From the NCBI RefSeq assembly GCF_030253575.1, contig NC_080557.1, positions 5,699,001 through 5,763,000 on the forward strand: a stretch of 64,000 bases of DNA, given 5' to 3'. This DNA is from Rhododendron vialii (lineage: Eukaryota; Streptophyta; Magnoliopsida; Ericales; Ericaceae). The translations under genes were made by a program, and so were the position numbers. The notes under the pieces are model-generated. The model made no database searches. It saw only the letters and a program-made list of their open reading frames with translations, and was not told the DNA's origin. Below, one piece after another: positions 33,040 to 44,276 of this stretch. How positions within the stretch are numbered: the stretch's first letter is position 1; every line of letters begins with the position of its first letter.

Positions 33040-34330
33040 TAAATTAATGGGTTGTCCCAAGCGTAGGGCGGAGACCGACGTAGCACAATATCCGATAAGT
33101 CCGGAATCGAATCCACAAAAATGGTGATGTGTGCTGACTCAAAAACTCGGGTTGTTACTGATTAAAACTGGCTCTTAGGTAGCCACCCCTTTGTTGATTT
33201 GGTTGAGATTGACTAACATTTAAGGAAACAACTATTCTTTTCAAATAATTAAAAGGAGGCACGGTCGTAGGGTTCATAGCACTTGTAACTAATCCGAATT
33301 AATCTGCTTCATTCAGTGTTTTTAAAAACATTCAACTTTGGATTGAAAAAGATACCCCGCAAGATGCGAGACCTTATGGTCGCCGTTTATCCATGCACAG
33401 CGGAGAATGAGTTTTAGACCCTCATTTTTCCGTTCACATGGGCACCGAAAATATCCGGGTTCGTCTACAGGAACTATTTTTCCAATCTAAAGTCATTTTT
33501 TCTCATTGTTTGAAAATAGGAGCAGTGCCCGGACTGGCTACGGTATGCTAATCATCCCGCGACCCTACTTAAACAACTACTCACTAATCATTGCGCAAGA
33601 AACAAAAGAAATCCTAATTTAAAACATGTTTCTATTACGCGAGATGAAAAATAAATAAAAGATCTAAATTAAACAATAACCAACGAACAATTTTTATAAA
33701 AAAACATAAATTAAAACGAGTTATCTAAATGCAAGTAATTGAATAAAACTTCAAAACTTATAAAAAAAAACAATTGAATAAACTAAAAAAGCAATAATGG
33801 AACCCGAGAGTCGTCGCGCGCCCGTTCTTTTTCTTTTCCTCTGGCGCGTCCCCTATTCCACGGCAGCAGCCTTTTCTTCTCTTTTTATATCCTCTGTAGT
33901 TGACCTATTTTTCATGCGGGAACTAAAAACCATGGACCAGGCTTCCATCCCCAGCCAAACAGCTCAATTCCCAACCCTTAATTAATCAATTAATTTGGGC
34001 CCACCTTAATTGCATTGGTTTCTACTAAACACACTTTCAAGACCACGTTGCACTAATGGCAAAAATTATAAAGCCCAATTCAGTACATTTGACATTATAT
34101 GCTACTTTGTCTTGATATTCCATCTGATTTGATCAGTTCGTAACCAATGTAGCCCATTAACGCGTTATAACCTCGAAATACCTACAAAACACAAATCACG
34201 CATTAAGCTGCGATTAACAATATAAATAGACTTAACAACGATAAATTAGGGGGCGATAATGTGAACATTTACGTGCCTATTACATCCTCCAACTTACACT
34301 TTACTAGTCCCGAGCAAAGAAAATAAAATG
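33040..34330. repeat. degenerate non-coding retroelement-like region
   Basis: Phrases such as GTCCGGAATCGAATCCACAA (33,099-33,118), TACCCCGCAAGATGCGAG and ACTAGTCCCGAGCAAAG (34,303-34,319) are of a kind repeated widely in plant genomes in large non-coding retroelements. No protein domain or LTR pair was found. Classification is from memory of the style and is weak. Confidence 0.3.
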
Positions 34331-35010
34331 CAATTAAAGAAAATAAATTAAAACTGATAGTTCTTTTAAACCCCAGATTATACAAAAAAAGTTATTGAAG
34401 CGGACACCAAGTTATAAAATAAAAAAAAAAGTTATTGAAGCGGAACTCAATGTGAAGCTCATACAAAATGGACAACGTCCACCTTTATTATTTTTTTGAA
34501 TGAGTGAACAAAGTTCACTTCAAAAAAAGTTCTTATTTTGTGTACAAGATTATTTGTTTGTACGAAAGTACATTTGCTGTAATCCACCATCAATTTCATT
34601 GGACCACACTTCAAATTTTCTTAGATTTTCAATCCAACTTTAATTCGCAAATAGACTATGGCAACTTGCAAGTAACTTCATATGCCAAAACTGATGTTTC
34701 ATGTCAAGTCTCCTTAATTTCCTTTTCTGTGATCGGATGTTCGGATCAGTTTTGAAAACACTTTAACTAATTTCAAAGCCTTAAAATAAACGATCGGACA
34801 AACCTTCTAGTGGCCAAGCCAAGTCTCCTTAATTACCCTCCTGTAACCAATAATGGACTTCATATGTAGGGGTATACTAGTAATTGCACTACAATCGACC
34901 CCTTCACGAAAAGGGCCATGAATATGTCCTAATCTAGAAAAATCCCCATTTTGACTAAGTCGTAAATTATTAAAAATAAAGGTAGTTAACGAAAGTTCAG
35001 ACCAAGAAAA
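34331..35010. other. upstream region of the small serine-rich-family gene
   Basis: No gene seen. A short direct repeat AAAAAAAGTTATTGAAGCGGA occurs at about 34,384 and 34,424. Confidence 0.4.
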
Positions 35011-35014
35011 TGGC

Positions 35015-35022
35015 TATATAAA
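35015..35022 (+). promoter_or_regulatory. TATA box of the small serine-rich-family gene
   Basis: CTATATAAAG about 65 nt upstream of the ATG at 35,083, giving an expected start near 35,050. Confidence 0.65.
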
Positions 35023-35082
35023 GCCCAGAACTTACCACTTCAAATCGGTTTGCTTCAAACAAAACAAAACAAAAACTCTTTC

Positions 35083-35406
35083 ATGGCTACTGAAAACAGA
35101 ACGTCCAAGTCGAAGTCTCAAACAACGACCCGGACGTGTTTGTGTTCACCCTCAATCCACCCGGGCTCATTCCGATGCAGGCTGCACCGGAATGTCCACA
35201 GGGCTTCTGGCGGAACGACTTGTCACTCTGCTTCATCGAGCAATTGGGAATCGGGCTTGATCGCGAAAGCCCAATCGTTGAGAGCCTTTCTCCTCCAAAT
35301 CATCAAACCGTCGAGCCACGATCTCCAGAGGAGGAGGAATTTCCAGCCCAGGCCTACCAGATTCTGCTTGATGAATGGAAACAGAGATGGAGTTGCAGTT
35401 TCATGA
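35083..35406 (+). CDS. serine-rich protein-like small plant protein, 107 aa
   Basis: Intronless frame from ATG 35,083; the frame is open a little further upstream but with no ATG. It carries the signature of a plant family usually annotated as serine-rich protein-related: CLCSPSIHPGSFRCRLHRN at about residues 19-37, then LRAFLLQIIKPSSHDLQRRR and FQPRPTRF near the C-terminus. There is no signal peptide or membrane helix. It is basic and rich in Ser, Thr and Arg. The molecular function of the family is unknown; the conserved Cys and Arg residues may bind metal or nucleic acid, which is inference. It lacks the long serine-rich N-terminus of the relative at 55,862. A TATA box sits at the expected distance, which supports a real gene. 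Confidence 0.82.
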   Translation: MATENRTSKSKSQTTTRTCLCSPSIHPGSFRCRLHRNVHRASGGTTCHSASSSNWESGLIAKAQSLRAFLLQIIKPSSHDLQRRRNFQPRPTRFCLMNGNRDGVAVS

Positions 35407-36420
35407 TCTTATAAATTCACAGTTCGCGAAGCCATGCTCTGTATACTATTTCTTTTCTCTCTCTTTTAAAAAAAAAGAAAGAAAATCCTTCACTCTGGCA
35501 GTGATATGTGGGTATGAAAATATGTAGAGATGTTTGCTTAGGACAGAGTAGAATTTTTGATGCTTGAAAGGAGTCCATTGAGTTGTAATATTGCATTTTT
35601 TGGTTATAGATAGAATGGAGCAAGAAATTGAAGTCTGCTTCTCAGAGAAAATAAGACCATAATAAAAAAAATTCGAATCAGGAAGTCTGTATGATCCAGA
35701 ATATTACCTTTGACATTCTGTGGCACAATGGAGAGCTAGAATTAATCTTACACTATCTATGATTATTTTCGGTAAGAATTGACACCGTGACCTCTCGTTA
35801 AAATGTGCAATATGGATAATGAACCGAGTTACACTCATGTAAAACTTAGAAAGTTGGACTGGAGAAAGGCCTGTTCCATTTCATTGAAACCATTCATCTT
35901 TGCATTAAACAGTGCAAATTTTAAAAAAAAATGTTAAAATTTGAACTGTTAAAAACACTTTTGGATGGTTAGAATTATGCGGATAGCACTTTGTGGTCTA
36001 ATAACAAACTACAGAAAAGCCATGTTCTAAAACTTTATGATATATTTGAATATTGGATTTGTGGAAGCATATAAAATATACAAATATCAAATATGGAAAC
36101 GAAAAAGCTTTTTTTTTAGCAAATGATTAGAAAGTGAAAGTTATTGGTGAGTTCTAATAAGCCTAAGTAAGTTAGATGAATTAAATTCTTCTTTACCTTC
36201 AAGTGGGAATCTAGAACAAACTTGTAGACCCATTTGACTAAGAGCCCCTTTGCGAGACTAAGAGCCCCTTTGCGAAAATCAATAGTGTTAGGTTGTAGAC
36301 TTGTAGTTAGTGAGATTTGAATTTAAAACTGTTTTTTTTTTTCACCTTGGGCTAAGAGTAACAAACGCAGCGTGTGCACAATCTGATCCCTCCTTTTGAA
36401 GGTTACAAATAACTATTTTC
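35407..36420. other. 3' flank and intergenic DNA
   Basis: No further gene. A 20-bp phrase GACTAAGAGCCCCTTTGCGA is directly repeated at about 36,237 and 36,257. Confidence 0.4.
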
Positions 36421-36434
36421 GTGGGATTCAGTTA

Positions 36435-36604
36435 TGGTGCTGCCTTTTTGAGGAGTAGAACCGTGTACTGCTTAATCTCAACCGTTCAAAACTATTTTGG
36501 ATGGTCCAAATTTTTAAAAAACTCTTACCTGAAAGAATTCTCTTAAAATTCAAACAATTGATTGCCGAGACGGACGGTCTAAATGAAGCACTTGGACTAC
36601 AGCA
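36435..36604. mobile_element. possible MITE with GGTGCTG ends
   Basis: Left GGTGCTG and right CAGCACC are inverted and AT occurs on both sides. The interior phrase CAATTGATTGCCGAGACGGACGGT resembles the MITE at 29,225 (ATCGATTGCGGAAATAGACAGT), so the two may be related. Confidence 0.4.
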
Positions 36605-37390
36605 CCATCCCTCGAGTCCATTGTCGTGGCATAAGCAGAAGAGAAGAATAAGAAATAAACGCGGATTATTGAGTTGAATGCCCAAGAAATTTTCCAAGGT
36701 CAAGAAGGAGACTCATTAAATAATAAAAATCAAACTGATAGATTTTAATAGTTTAAACCAGCTTTGACCCTTGACCTTGGAGAAGAATCAAGAATCAAAT
36801 TGCGCCACCAATCAATATTGGGCCCCAAAAATTTTCATTAACTAATTGGTTCCCTACCATGTGGAGGAATATTTAATACGGTAAGACTTGGAAATCACTC
36901 ATATATAGTTTTCAAAACCAACTACTTTTCTGGTTTTCTAAACCGACATTGGCTGCAGCAAAGCTAGCCAAGGACCACACTACAAGTGGGTGGTACTGGC
37001 CAGCTCCCCTTGCCGCCTCATGACCAAATCAATATCTCTTCAATGAAACCATGAGCCAACCGCTTGCAGCCCATCGGCACTTTCTCACCGCATCCATATG
37101 GAAGGTGAGGGTTTGCTTGGCGTGGTGGTAGAATGAGAATTATAAACACAAAATGCTTTTTTTTTTTTTTTTTGGGTAAGGTATGCAAAATGTTACATCT
37201 GCACAAATCTGGTAACAGCTAAATATTCCAGCCAAACAACGGATCTAATTCAAGAAACTGTCCAACTACAGCACAGAAAAATAAGTAACCATGAGATCCT
37301 TTACAGAAGCAGAAGTCTTGGACAAAATTTGACCTAGACTGAGTCGTTCCTTGCAATCGTATAGTTAAGAAATTCAATCAGTGGTGGTCG
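36605..37390. other. intergenic DNA
   Basis: No gene seen. The C-rich/T-rich tract at 37,157-37,175 is a homopolymer run. Confidence 0.4.
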
Positions 37391-37634
37391 AGACCTGGCG
37401 GGCAGCAGGCTCAATCATTTGGAGGATCTGGTTACGTCGCAATGATACAGTGTTTAACAACAAGGAGTGGCATCCAGATGAGCTAGGCATGCAGAGTAGC
37501 TATATATATATCCGATGCAGTGAATTTTCTGGGAGCTAAACACCAGACCAATTATACAGAGAGGAACTCCGGGTGTGGTGATTCTGGAGTCGGTTCAAAG
37601 ATGGAGAAAGCCCACAGTTTAGGTTGGGTCAAAG

Positions 37635-38122
37635 TTAGAGGTGTCAAACAGGCCAAGCTGACACGGGCACAACATGGCACAACACGTTTAATTGTGGCAT
37701 GAAATGGCACAGGGATGATTTTTAGACCGACCGGGCACGGAACGGAAGTAGGTCGGGCATGATACGGTCTTAGATGGGCACAGCACGGTTCTAGACGGAC
37801 ACAGCACAAAAGGGCATGGGCACGGGATACGGCACAAAAAATACTAATTTTTAATTTTAATGAGTAAATTGACCCACTACGTTATTAATCACTACTACAT
37901 AAACATCACTAATTACAATACATACTTAGGCCGGCACAACACGGGCAGGACACGATTAAAAAGCGATACGACAAAGCACGATTAAGTAAATGGGTTGACA
38001 CGGCACGGCACGGCACGAATAGTAAATCGCCCGACATGATTAAGTAAATAGCCCGGCACGAAGCACGATAAGCACGAAACTAAACGGGCCTGGCTGGGAA
38101 GGCATGGCACGTTTGACCCCTC
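37635..38122. mobile_element. hAT-like non-autonomous element, 488 bp
   Basis: The 8-bp sequence GGTCAAAG lies on both sides (37627-37634 and 38123-38130), inside what was LINE coding sequence. Ends TTAGAGGTGTCAAACAGGCC and, inverted, GAGGGGTCAAACGTGCC. The interior is rich in GGCACGG / GCACGA motifs in both halves. No ORF. The 8-bp duplication and GGTGTCAAAC end fit the hAT superfamily. Confidence 0.78.
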
Positions 38123-38196
38123 GGTCAAAGTAAATTTTGATGGGGGACTAGACGTTAGTGGTCAAAGTAAATTTTGATGGGGGACTAGACGTTAGT
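38123..38196. repeat. 37-bp tandem duplication
   Basis: GGTCAAAGTAAATTTTGATG and the following 17 bases occur at 38123-38159 and again at 38160-38196 without change. It includes the RNase H NFDG codons, and because 37 is not a multiple of three it shifts the frame. Confidence 0.85.
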
Positions 38197-38895
38197 AAGA
38201 AGACAGGAGGGCTGGGGCCTTGTGATTCGGAAAGACAATGGGGCTTTCGGAGCAGCAAGAGATCGAGCTGTCCACTTAATAAGCAACATCACGGAACCTT
38301 CGATAGCTGAAGGCAATGGCGGCTAGAGAGAGTTTGGTATTTGCTCAAGAGCTTCGGTTGCGACGGCGGATCCAATTAGAAGGGGGACTGTCAACAGATC
38401 ATTACATTGATTCGGAGAAATAAAGAAGTTAATTCCAATGTGGGAGTTTTGATTGCTGACATGAAGCAATTTTTAGGAAGTTTTTTGAGAGTTTGGATGA
38501 CAATTTTGTTAGACCGAGTACTTAGACGGAGTATTGCCAATTTTGTGGCTCACTGTGTGGCCGAGAATGAGGTGAGAGGGGTGGAACTCAAACTTGGAAT
38601 TCCTCCCTTCAAGGGGATGACAATCCTTATTGATGTATCTGTTATTTTTCTCATTTCTCTGAGAATTTATCCTAATGTAAATCTCTTCTCGCGCCTCCTA
38701 CACACACCCCCCCGACACCACCCCCACTGTAGAGACCCGTATTTTCAAAAATCGCTTAAAGGTTGTATTAATATTAAAATTTTGAATAAATGTGAAATTT
38801 GTTGAAATTATTTAATTTGGGTCTTAAGTGATAAAGATTGAAAGTGGAGGGAGTGCAAGTGTGATTAGTATGTGTCTTAGTATATATATGTGTGT

Positions 38896-38920
38896 GGGGG
38901 GGGGGGGGGGGGGGGGGGGG
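38896..38920. repeat. 25-G homopolymer
   Basis: An uninterrupted run of 25 G inside the solo LTR, just after (TG)n. Confidence 0.9.
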
Positions 38921-39382
38921 ATTAAAATCCCCAATCCATTCTCTCTCCACTCTCCCGATCTCTCTCCCTCTCCTTCGGCCCTCTCTCTCTCTCCACTCCT
39001 CCACTCTCAAACTCTCTCCCAAACTCAAAACCCATGAAAAACAGCCATCATTCTACCTTCGTCGCGTGTTCACTAGCTCGTTGTTCATTGGGTTCGGCTC
39101 GGCAGGGAGTGTGCTTGGCATACTTCGAGATTTGAGTTCTAGAGCTTGCGTGGCCCGATCTCTCTTCGTGTTTGCTTTCCGACTTCGAGGTAGGGAGTTC
39201 TTACTCTCTCTATGTGTTTATGAGGTGATTATGTGCTTAGATCGTGCCTTGATTCGTTGTTGTTGTTGGGATTTTGTCTTTCGAAGTTTGAAAATTCGCT
39301 GAAAAACTCTGGGGTTTTGATACCCCAGCCTTTTCTGGACAGCAGCCGTCCAGGTATTGATACCTCATTTTGGGGTATTGAT

Positions 39383-39383
<1 letters not shown>

Positions 39384-39421
<38 letters not shown>
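39384..39421. repeat. 38-C homopolymer
   Basis: An uninterrupted run of 38 C inside the solo LTR. Its true length is likely to be uncertain in any assembly. Confidence 0.9.
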
Positions 39422-40161
39422 TGCCCTGTTTTCTAGACAGTTTTGACACGTCTTGCTCTTCTCATACTCGTTTGAACCCCGATCACTTTTAGCACGCTTT
39501 AAACACTTTTGAATCACTTCTAAACTTGATTGTTCGTACCTCGAAAGATTTGTTGACCAATCGATCTCCTTGGGCTCTCGTCATAACTTAGAAAAGTGTA
39601 GAATCAAATGATAAGGTTACTCGTGCATTATTTATGCTCTTTGTCGACTGAAGTAGATTTTGTGGCTTTTATTAATGATCGATATAGACTTGTTAAGCGT
39701 TATAACATGATGTGATGATTGGTGAATTAAGAAATATACTATGGAGTCGTCATTGAATATCGTAGGCCGTAAAGTATATCGTAGGGTGCATGGTTGGTTG
39801 ATAAGGGTCTGTCAAATAGTCTAAACGGTAATAGAGTGATTTGTATCCTCCTCATTCGTCGTGTTGATCTTTCAAACTTCCTTTGGTATTCGTTGCACGG
39901 ATTTTTAGTATAGAACCTAATGGGTGGTGCATTGTAAAGTCATTAGTGGATTTAATGCATGACGTGGGACATCGTGATAGACTTAGAAGAATAACGTGAG
40001 CTTAAGGTGTTTATTTATGTATAAGGGGACTTGTCTATGAGTTTGTTAAACCTTGTGTGACGATGAATGAAAGAATATGACCTTGGGAACGTTGTCTTCT
40101 TGTATGTGGATTGGTAATGTGTGTGTGTATGTGTATGTTAATAATTTTGAATTGAGGGTCC

Positions 40162-40280
40162 TGCAACGCAAGGTGTGGTAATGCGGGGATTCTAGAGGGC
40201 CCGCAACGCAAGGTGTGGTAATGCGGAAACCCAGGTGGAAAGAATTCACTGTATCGCAAGGGGTGGTAATACGGTTGAAT
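40162..40280. repeat. ~40-50-bp tandem repeats in the solo LTR
   Basis: GCAACGCAAGGTGTGGTAATG at about 40,163 and 40,203, and a diverged GTATCGCAAGGGGTGGTAATAC at about 40,250. Confidence 0.7.
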
Positions 40281-41317
40281 GTTTCGCATGATGAAGGAAG
40301 TTATGATTGGTTATAGAAGTTCGTGATGTTGTTGAGTTGTTTGTTGCTCGAGATGGTAACTGTCGAACAAAGAAATAAATGATCGATTTTATCAAAGTTT
40401 TGAAAAGAAAGGAATTTGGTTTTGGAAAAAGGATTTTTATGAAAAGTCCTCCGGTATTCCTAAGCGAATCAACGGTTCCAGTATTTGAGTACAAATCAAT
40501 GGATTCCGGTATTCAAGCGAATCAAAGGAGCTTGGCCCGTAAAGGTCGAAAGTTTTTCTCAAAGTTATTTTGGCAATCAAAAGAAAATATTTTCTTTTTA
40601 TAAAAAAGGCTTGAAGGTAAATGGTAAGAAATGAGGAAAGGTAAAGGTGGTATTCATTTGAGTAGTCCTAAAATGATTTGAGAAACAGTATTGGGTTGAT
40701 TAGATTGATTTGTTCTCAAAGTTGCTCCTAGTTACTGTACGAATGGTTAAGCATATCTACAAGACGTATTGAATTCCGTAGTCGTTATTTGTCGGTTCAT
40801 TGTGCTTCTTGTATCTTCTATCGTTCATTGGAAATTATTCATTCTTATAGCATGTTTCATCGCATTTATATATAGCTTGAGTATAAAATTCTCTATTGGG
40901 CTAGTGTAGCTCAACCTATCATTTTCAGGTACATCTCAAGGATTCGACGCGGTGTGCATGGTGTGCATGCGTGGCTTCATGCCCTTTTGAATGCCGTCTT
41001 TGTGAAGTGATTCCATCATCGTTTGTATGATCTTTTGTAAAGATGTAAATTGTAAATTCAATTGAACTCTTTTAATTTCAAATATTATGTAACCTCTAAA
41101 TCTACTCTTTTAATTAGCCATGGAGTTTAGGTCGTAGTGCCAATGTTGTAAAACCTTAAACTTGAAAACTTGGTTTGTAAATGATCATTTGAAACTCTCT
41201 CTTTGGAGTGTTATCTGTAATATGCGAGGTTCATTTATTGAAATAAATTATTTATTTATGTTGAAAATCTAGGGCGTGACACCCACCTTCGGAAATACCC
41301 CAGAAAGACCCAACTCC

Positions 41318-42005
41318 ATTTTCTTTTATTTCTCATTTATTTACTTAATAATCTTTTTTCTCTTTTATTTATTTAATATTATTTAAGTATTCCGATATTC
41401 AATCCGGTTGAATCGGTACAAAGGTCTTGTTTTTTTAATCATTTTATCTTTAATGGTTATAATGAATTTTTGGCTCTAAGGCCTTTCAACGAGCACCCTA
41501 AGGCTTCTTATTTAGTTTCAGGTCTCTTTTAGGGTGCTCATTGAAAGGTTTTAAAGAAAAAATTCATTACGACCATTTAGGATTAAATGATAAGAAAAAT
41601 AAGATCTCCGCACCGATTCAAACGAATTGAAAATTGGAGCACTTTTTTTTTTAACACCTTTTATATATTAAAAAAATTAAGTCTTTCAATTTTCAATCTG
41701 CTTGAACCGGTGTAAAGATCTTATTTTTCTGATCATTTTATATTAAATGATCATAATAGATTTTTAGCTCTGAGACCTTTCAATGGGCATTCTAAGAGAG
41801 CCCTGAAATTAAATAAAGAGTCTTAGGGTGCTCGTTGAAAGGCTTTAGAGCCAAAAATTCATTATGACCGTTGAAGATAAAATGATTAAAAAAATAAGAT
41901 CTTTGCAACGATTCAACTGGATTGAAAATCGGAACACTTAAATAATATTAAATAAATAAAAGAGAAAAAAGATATAAAGGTTATTAAGAAAATAAAGGAG
42001 AAATA
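41318..42005. repeat. compound foldback: two adjacent hairpins plus outer inverted ends
   Basis: Hairpin 1 pairs about 41,395-41,505 with 41,530-41,640; hairpin 2 pairs about 41,685-41,800 with 41,820-41,935. The arms share GGTGCTCGTTGAAAGG, AATTCATTATGACC and AAATAAGATCT phrases. The outer ends (41,318-41,390 and 41,940-42,005) are also inverted copies of each other (TTTATTTATTTAATATTATT and its complement). No ORF. Confidence 0.85.
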
Positions 42006-42289
42006 ATTACTCATTTATCTATTTAATTAGGTCTTTTTATTTATATATTTTACCCATCATATGTTTTTTTAATTATTTAATATTATATACGTGAGTAAAT
42101 TTCTTGCTTTTAAAATTTTAAAATTTTTTTATGTTGTTGAATTTATTAATTTTGTATTATTTATATCTTTTATCTATTTTCTTTCTAACCATTTATTCAG
42201 ATTTTTTTTTATCTTTTTATCTTCAACTATAACCACTCATTAGATTTTCTTTTTAAAAGTTACGTTTTAATTATTCATTTATTAATTAA
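42006..42289. other. AT-rich spacer
   Basis: Very AT-rich, no gene or repeat structure recognised. Confidence 0.4.
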
Positions 42290-42565
42290 AATTATAGTAA
42301 GAAGTCTTTTGAAGTAAAAGTAAAACAAAAAAACAAGTAAAAGTTAAAAAAAAACAGTAATTAAAGTCTTTTAAAAGTTGAACAAAAAAAAATTAGTAAA
42401 AGTTAAAAAAAAACTAAAACAGTAATTAAATTATTTTAAAAGTAAAATAAACAAAAAAAACTAGTAAGACTAAAATAAAAAAAACAGTAATTAAAGTCTT
42501 TTAAAAGTAAAAAAAATAAACTAGTAAAACTATAAAATAAAAAATAAAACAGTAATTAAAGTGGG
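42290..42565. repeat. A-rich minisatellite, period 65 bp
   Basis: CAGTAATTAAA recurs at 42,355, 42,420, 42,485 and 42,550, always 65 bp apart, with TTTTAAAAGT and ACTAGTAA-like phrases between. Confidence 0.75.
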
Positions 42566-43432
42566 GGAAGGGGCAAGGGGGAAAATGGTGGGGCCCGGAG
42601 GGGGTTTGTTTTTTTCCGAGGGTGCGAAAAGAGGCACTCGGTTAGTTCTAAAATTTTGATGGTTTGACACGTGCCATTGGAGGACTCCGGAGGATAAAAA
42701 AATTACTCCCCTACTATATGGTATAGATAAATATATGCTAACAAATCCGCTACTCAATATTTAAAATTTTTCTATGTTATGCGTATCACATAAAAAATTC
42801 CTCAAGATTTCTACGATAGCGCGCGAAGTACTAGTATTTTTACAATGTTTGATTATATTCACAATCCATGACTCTTTACACGTAGACACGTGGTCAATAA
42901 TAAGAAAAAGATTTGCCGACGAGCGCACCTATCATTTGCTGATGAACAAGGCTTTGGTGTACGCACCTATCATTCTCGGGAAGGGGCTAATTTGTCGACC
43001 AACGCACCTATTTTCTCGGGCAGCGCACAGTTTTCTAGAGACATGCTTGGGAACATCCGATCAGCTTTTTTGTTGGTATCTAACCAAGATTTTTGAGTTT
43101 TTTTTCATTGTTGCATGTTTTGTTTTAAAGACAAAAAGAATGGCTTGGAGGTAGGTTAAGCTTTTGCGAGGAACAATAGTAAAAGAGTCTTCGTACTCTT
43201 TGAACCTCTCTCAATGCATTTTTATTTTCTATGTTATAGCAGATTTTATTTTTTGATCTTCATGATTAATGAAATATTCTTCGTCATTAAAAAAGTAAGA
43301 AAAATAAAGATGGAACAATACTAAATCCCAACTAAAGTGAAATTAGTTATTCAATTGTCAAATATTATGACATTAAAATTAATTAACTGCCCACATAATA
43401 GACATGAGTCTAGAAAGAGCTAAAGCTACTTT
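42566..43432. other. intergenic DNA
   Basis: No convincing gene. A 126-codon plus-strand frame at 42,774-43,154 has no recognisable domain; the sequence contains TTTGCCGACGAGCGCACC-like phrases typical of repeat DNA. Confidence 0.35.
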
Positions 43433-43505
43433 AATTCCAAAGCAGTCTTTAAAAACATTAAACAAATGATCAGCTGATTAATTGGAGCATTAGCCTATTG
43501 TTTTA

Positions 43506-43828
43506 GGGCACTGCTATTCGCAGCTTTTTATTTTCTCTCATAATCCGTTAAATTTTTTTAATTATACTCGACAGTTAGTTACCGAAATTGAGATATATTT
43601 TCAGTATCCAATTACCGAAATATAATATTTTTTAAACAGTTATTTACCGAAAATGTATGTTCGGCAGTTATTTACAGAAAGTTGAACATATTTTCAACAT
43701 GTAGTTACCGAAATATAATCTTATTTTCAACAGTTATTTACCGAAATGTTATGTATGACTTTCAACAACCATTTACCGAAATGTAGTGAGCTATGGGAGA
43801 AAATAAAGGACTGCGAATAGCAGCGCCC
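43506..43828. mobile_element. MITE with GGGC(A/G)CTGCTATTCGCAG ends, only in copy 1
   Basis: 323 bp. Left GGGCACTGCTATTCGCAG, inverted right GGGCGCTGCTATTCGCAG. Flanks TTGTTTTA (43498-43505) and TTATTTTA (43829-43836) form an 8-bp duplication with one mismatch, pointing to hAT. Copy 2 shows the empty site at 48,374. The interior contains five TTACCGAAATRTA-like repeats in both orientations. Confidence 0.8.
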
Positions 43829-43990
43829 TTATTTTAAAGATGCATTTTTTTATTGAAAGAAGGTTCTAAAGAATAAGGTAGTAAAAGCACTCACTTTCAA
43901 TTGAGCTGTATTTCTTGAATTGAATCCAGCACTTAGTATTTGAATCCTTGTCTAAAAGCAGTCTTTTTTAAATTAAAGCCCTCGTTTGTT

Positions 43991-44276
43991 TGTTTGTTTT
44001 TTTCAAAGTTTAGAAGTGTTTTCATTGATACGAAAATCATACATCGAAAACCGGTAGCCACCCCAGAGGAAAAAAACCACAATTCACAAAAGAGACCTAA
44101 ACTCACAAACAAACATCTAGGACCTCACACAGAATCTTGACAAGACTCATCTCCGACTATGAAAAGACATCAAGACAATATAGAAAATCTACCACAAAAA
44201 CACCCACAACTACAAGGAGTGAGAAAAAATCTCACGTAGGGGAAGAAAATGAACAAAAAAGAAAAAAAGCAAATAA
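43991..44276 (-). mobile_element. LINE-like 3' fragment, minus strand, only in copy 1
   Basis: Begins with a T-rich run and TTTTCATTGATACGAAAATCATACATCG, the reverse of a plant L1 3' tail. Copy 2 runs straight through (CCTGTTTG, then GTCAGGATTCTTGT at 48,556), giving an empty site. Confidence 0.5.

Larger units (their letters stand above)
37391..38640 (+). pseudogene. LINE C-terminal RNase H remnant, interrupted by a hAT-like element
   Basis: Reading across frames, 37,430-37,626 gives WRIWLRRNDTVFNNKEWHP, then a piece ending GWVKV. After the inserted element, 38,161 onward gives VKVNFDGGLDVS, GGLGLVIRKDNGAFGA, AEG and MAARESLVFAQEL. A frame from 38,407 then gives LIADMKQFLGSF and NFVAHCVAENEV. 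This order (IWxxRND linker, NFDG with the first catalytic Asp, the AEA-type Glu, xANxVAH end) is the RVT_3/RNase H tail of plant L1-type LINEs. Frameshifts, stops and the insertion show it is dead. Confidence 0.75.
38728..41281. mobile_element. solo LTR of a Gypsy-type (Tekay/Del-like) retrotransposon, 2.55 kb
   Basis: Begins TGTAGAGACCCG and ends GGGCGTGACA, so has the TG...CA ends. It is flanked by the perfect 5-bp duplication CCCAC (38723-38727 and 41282-41286). The TGTAGAGACCCG start is known to me from plant Tekay/Del-lineage LTRs. No internal gag-pol follows, and there is no second LTR, so this is a solo LTR left by unequal recombination. Contains a TATATATATG stretch (38,880-38,890), the G and C homopolymers listed separately, and three GCAACGCAAGGTGTGGTAAT-type repeats at about 40,162-40,275. 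Confidence 0.88.

Noticed and set aside
42774..43154. 126-codon plus-strand frame
   Set aside because: No start context, domain or homology recognised; within repeat-like DNA.
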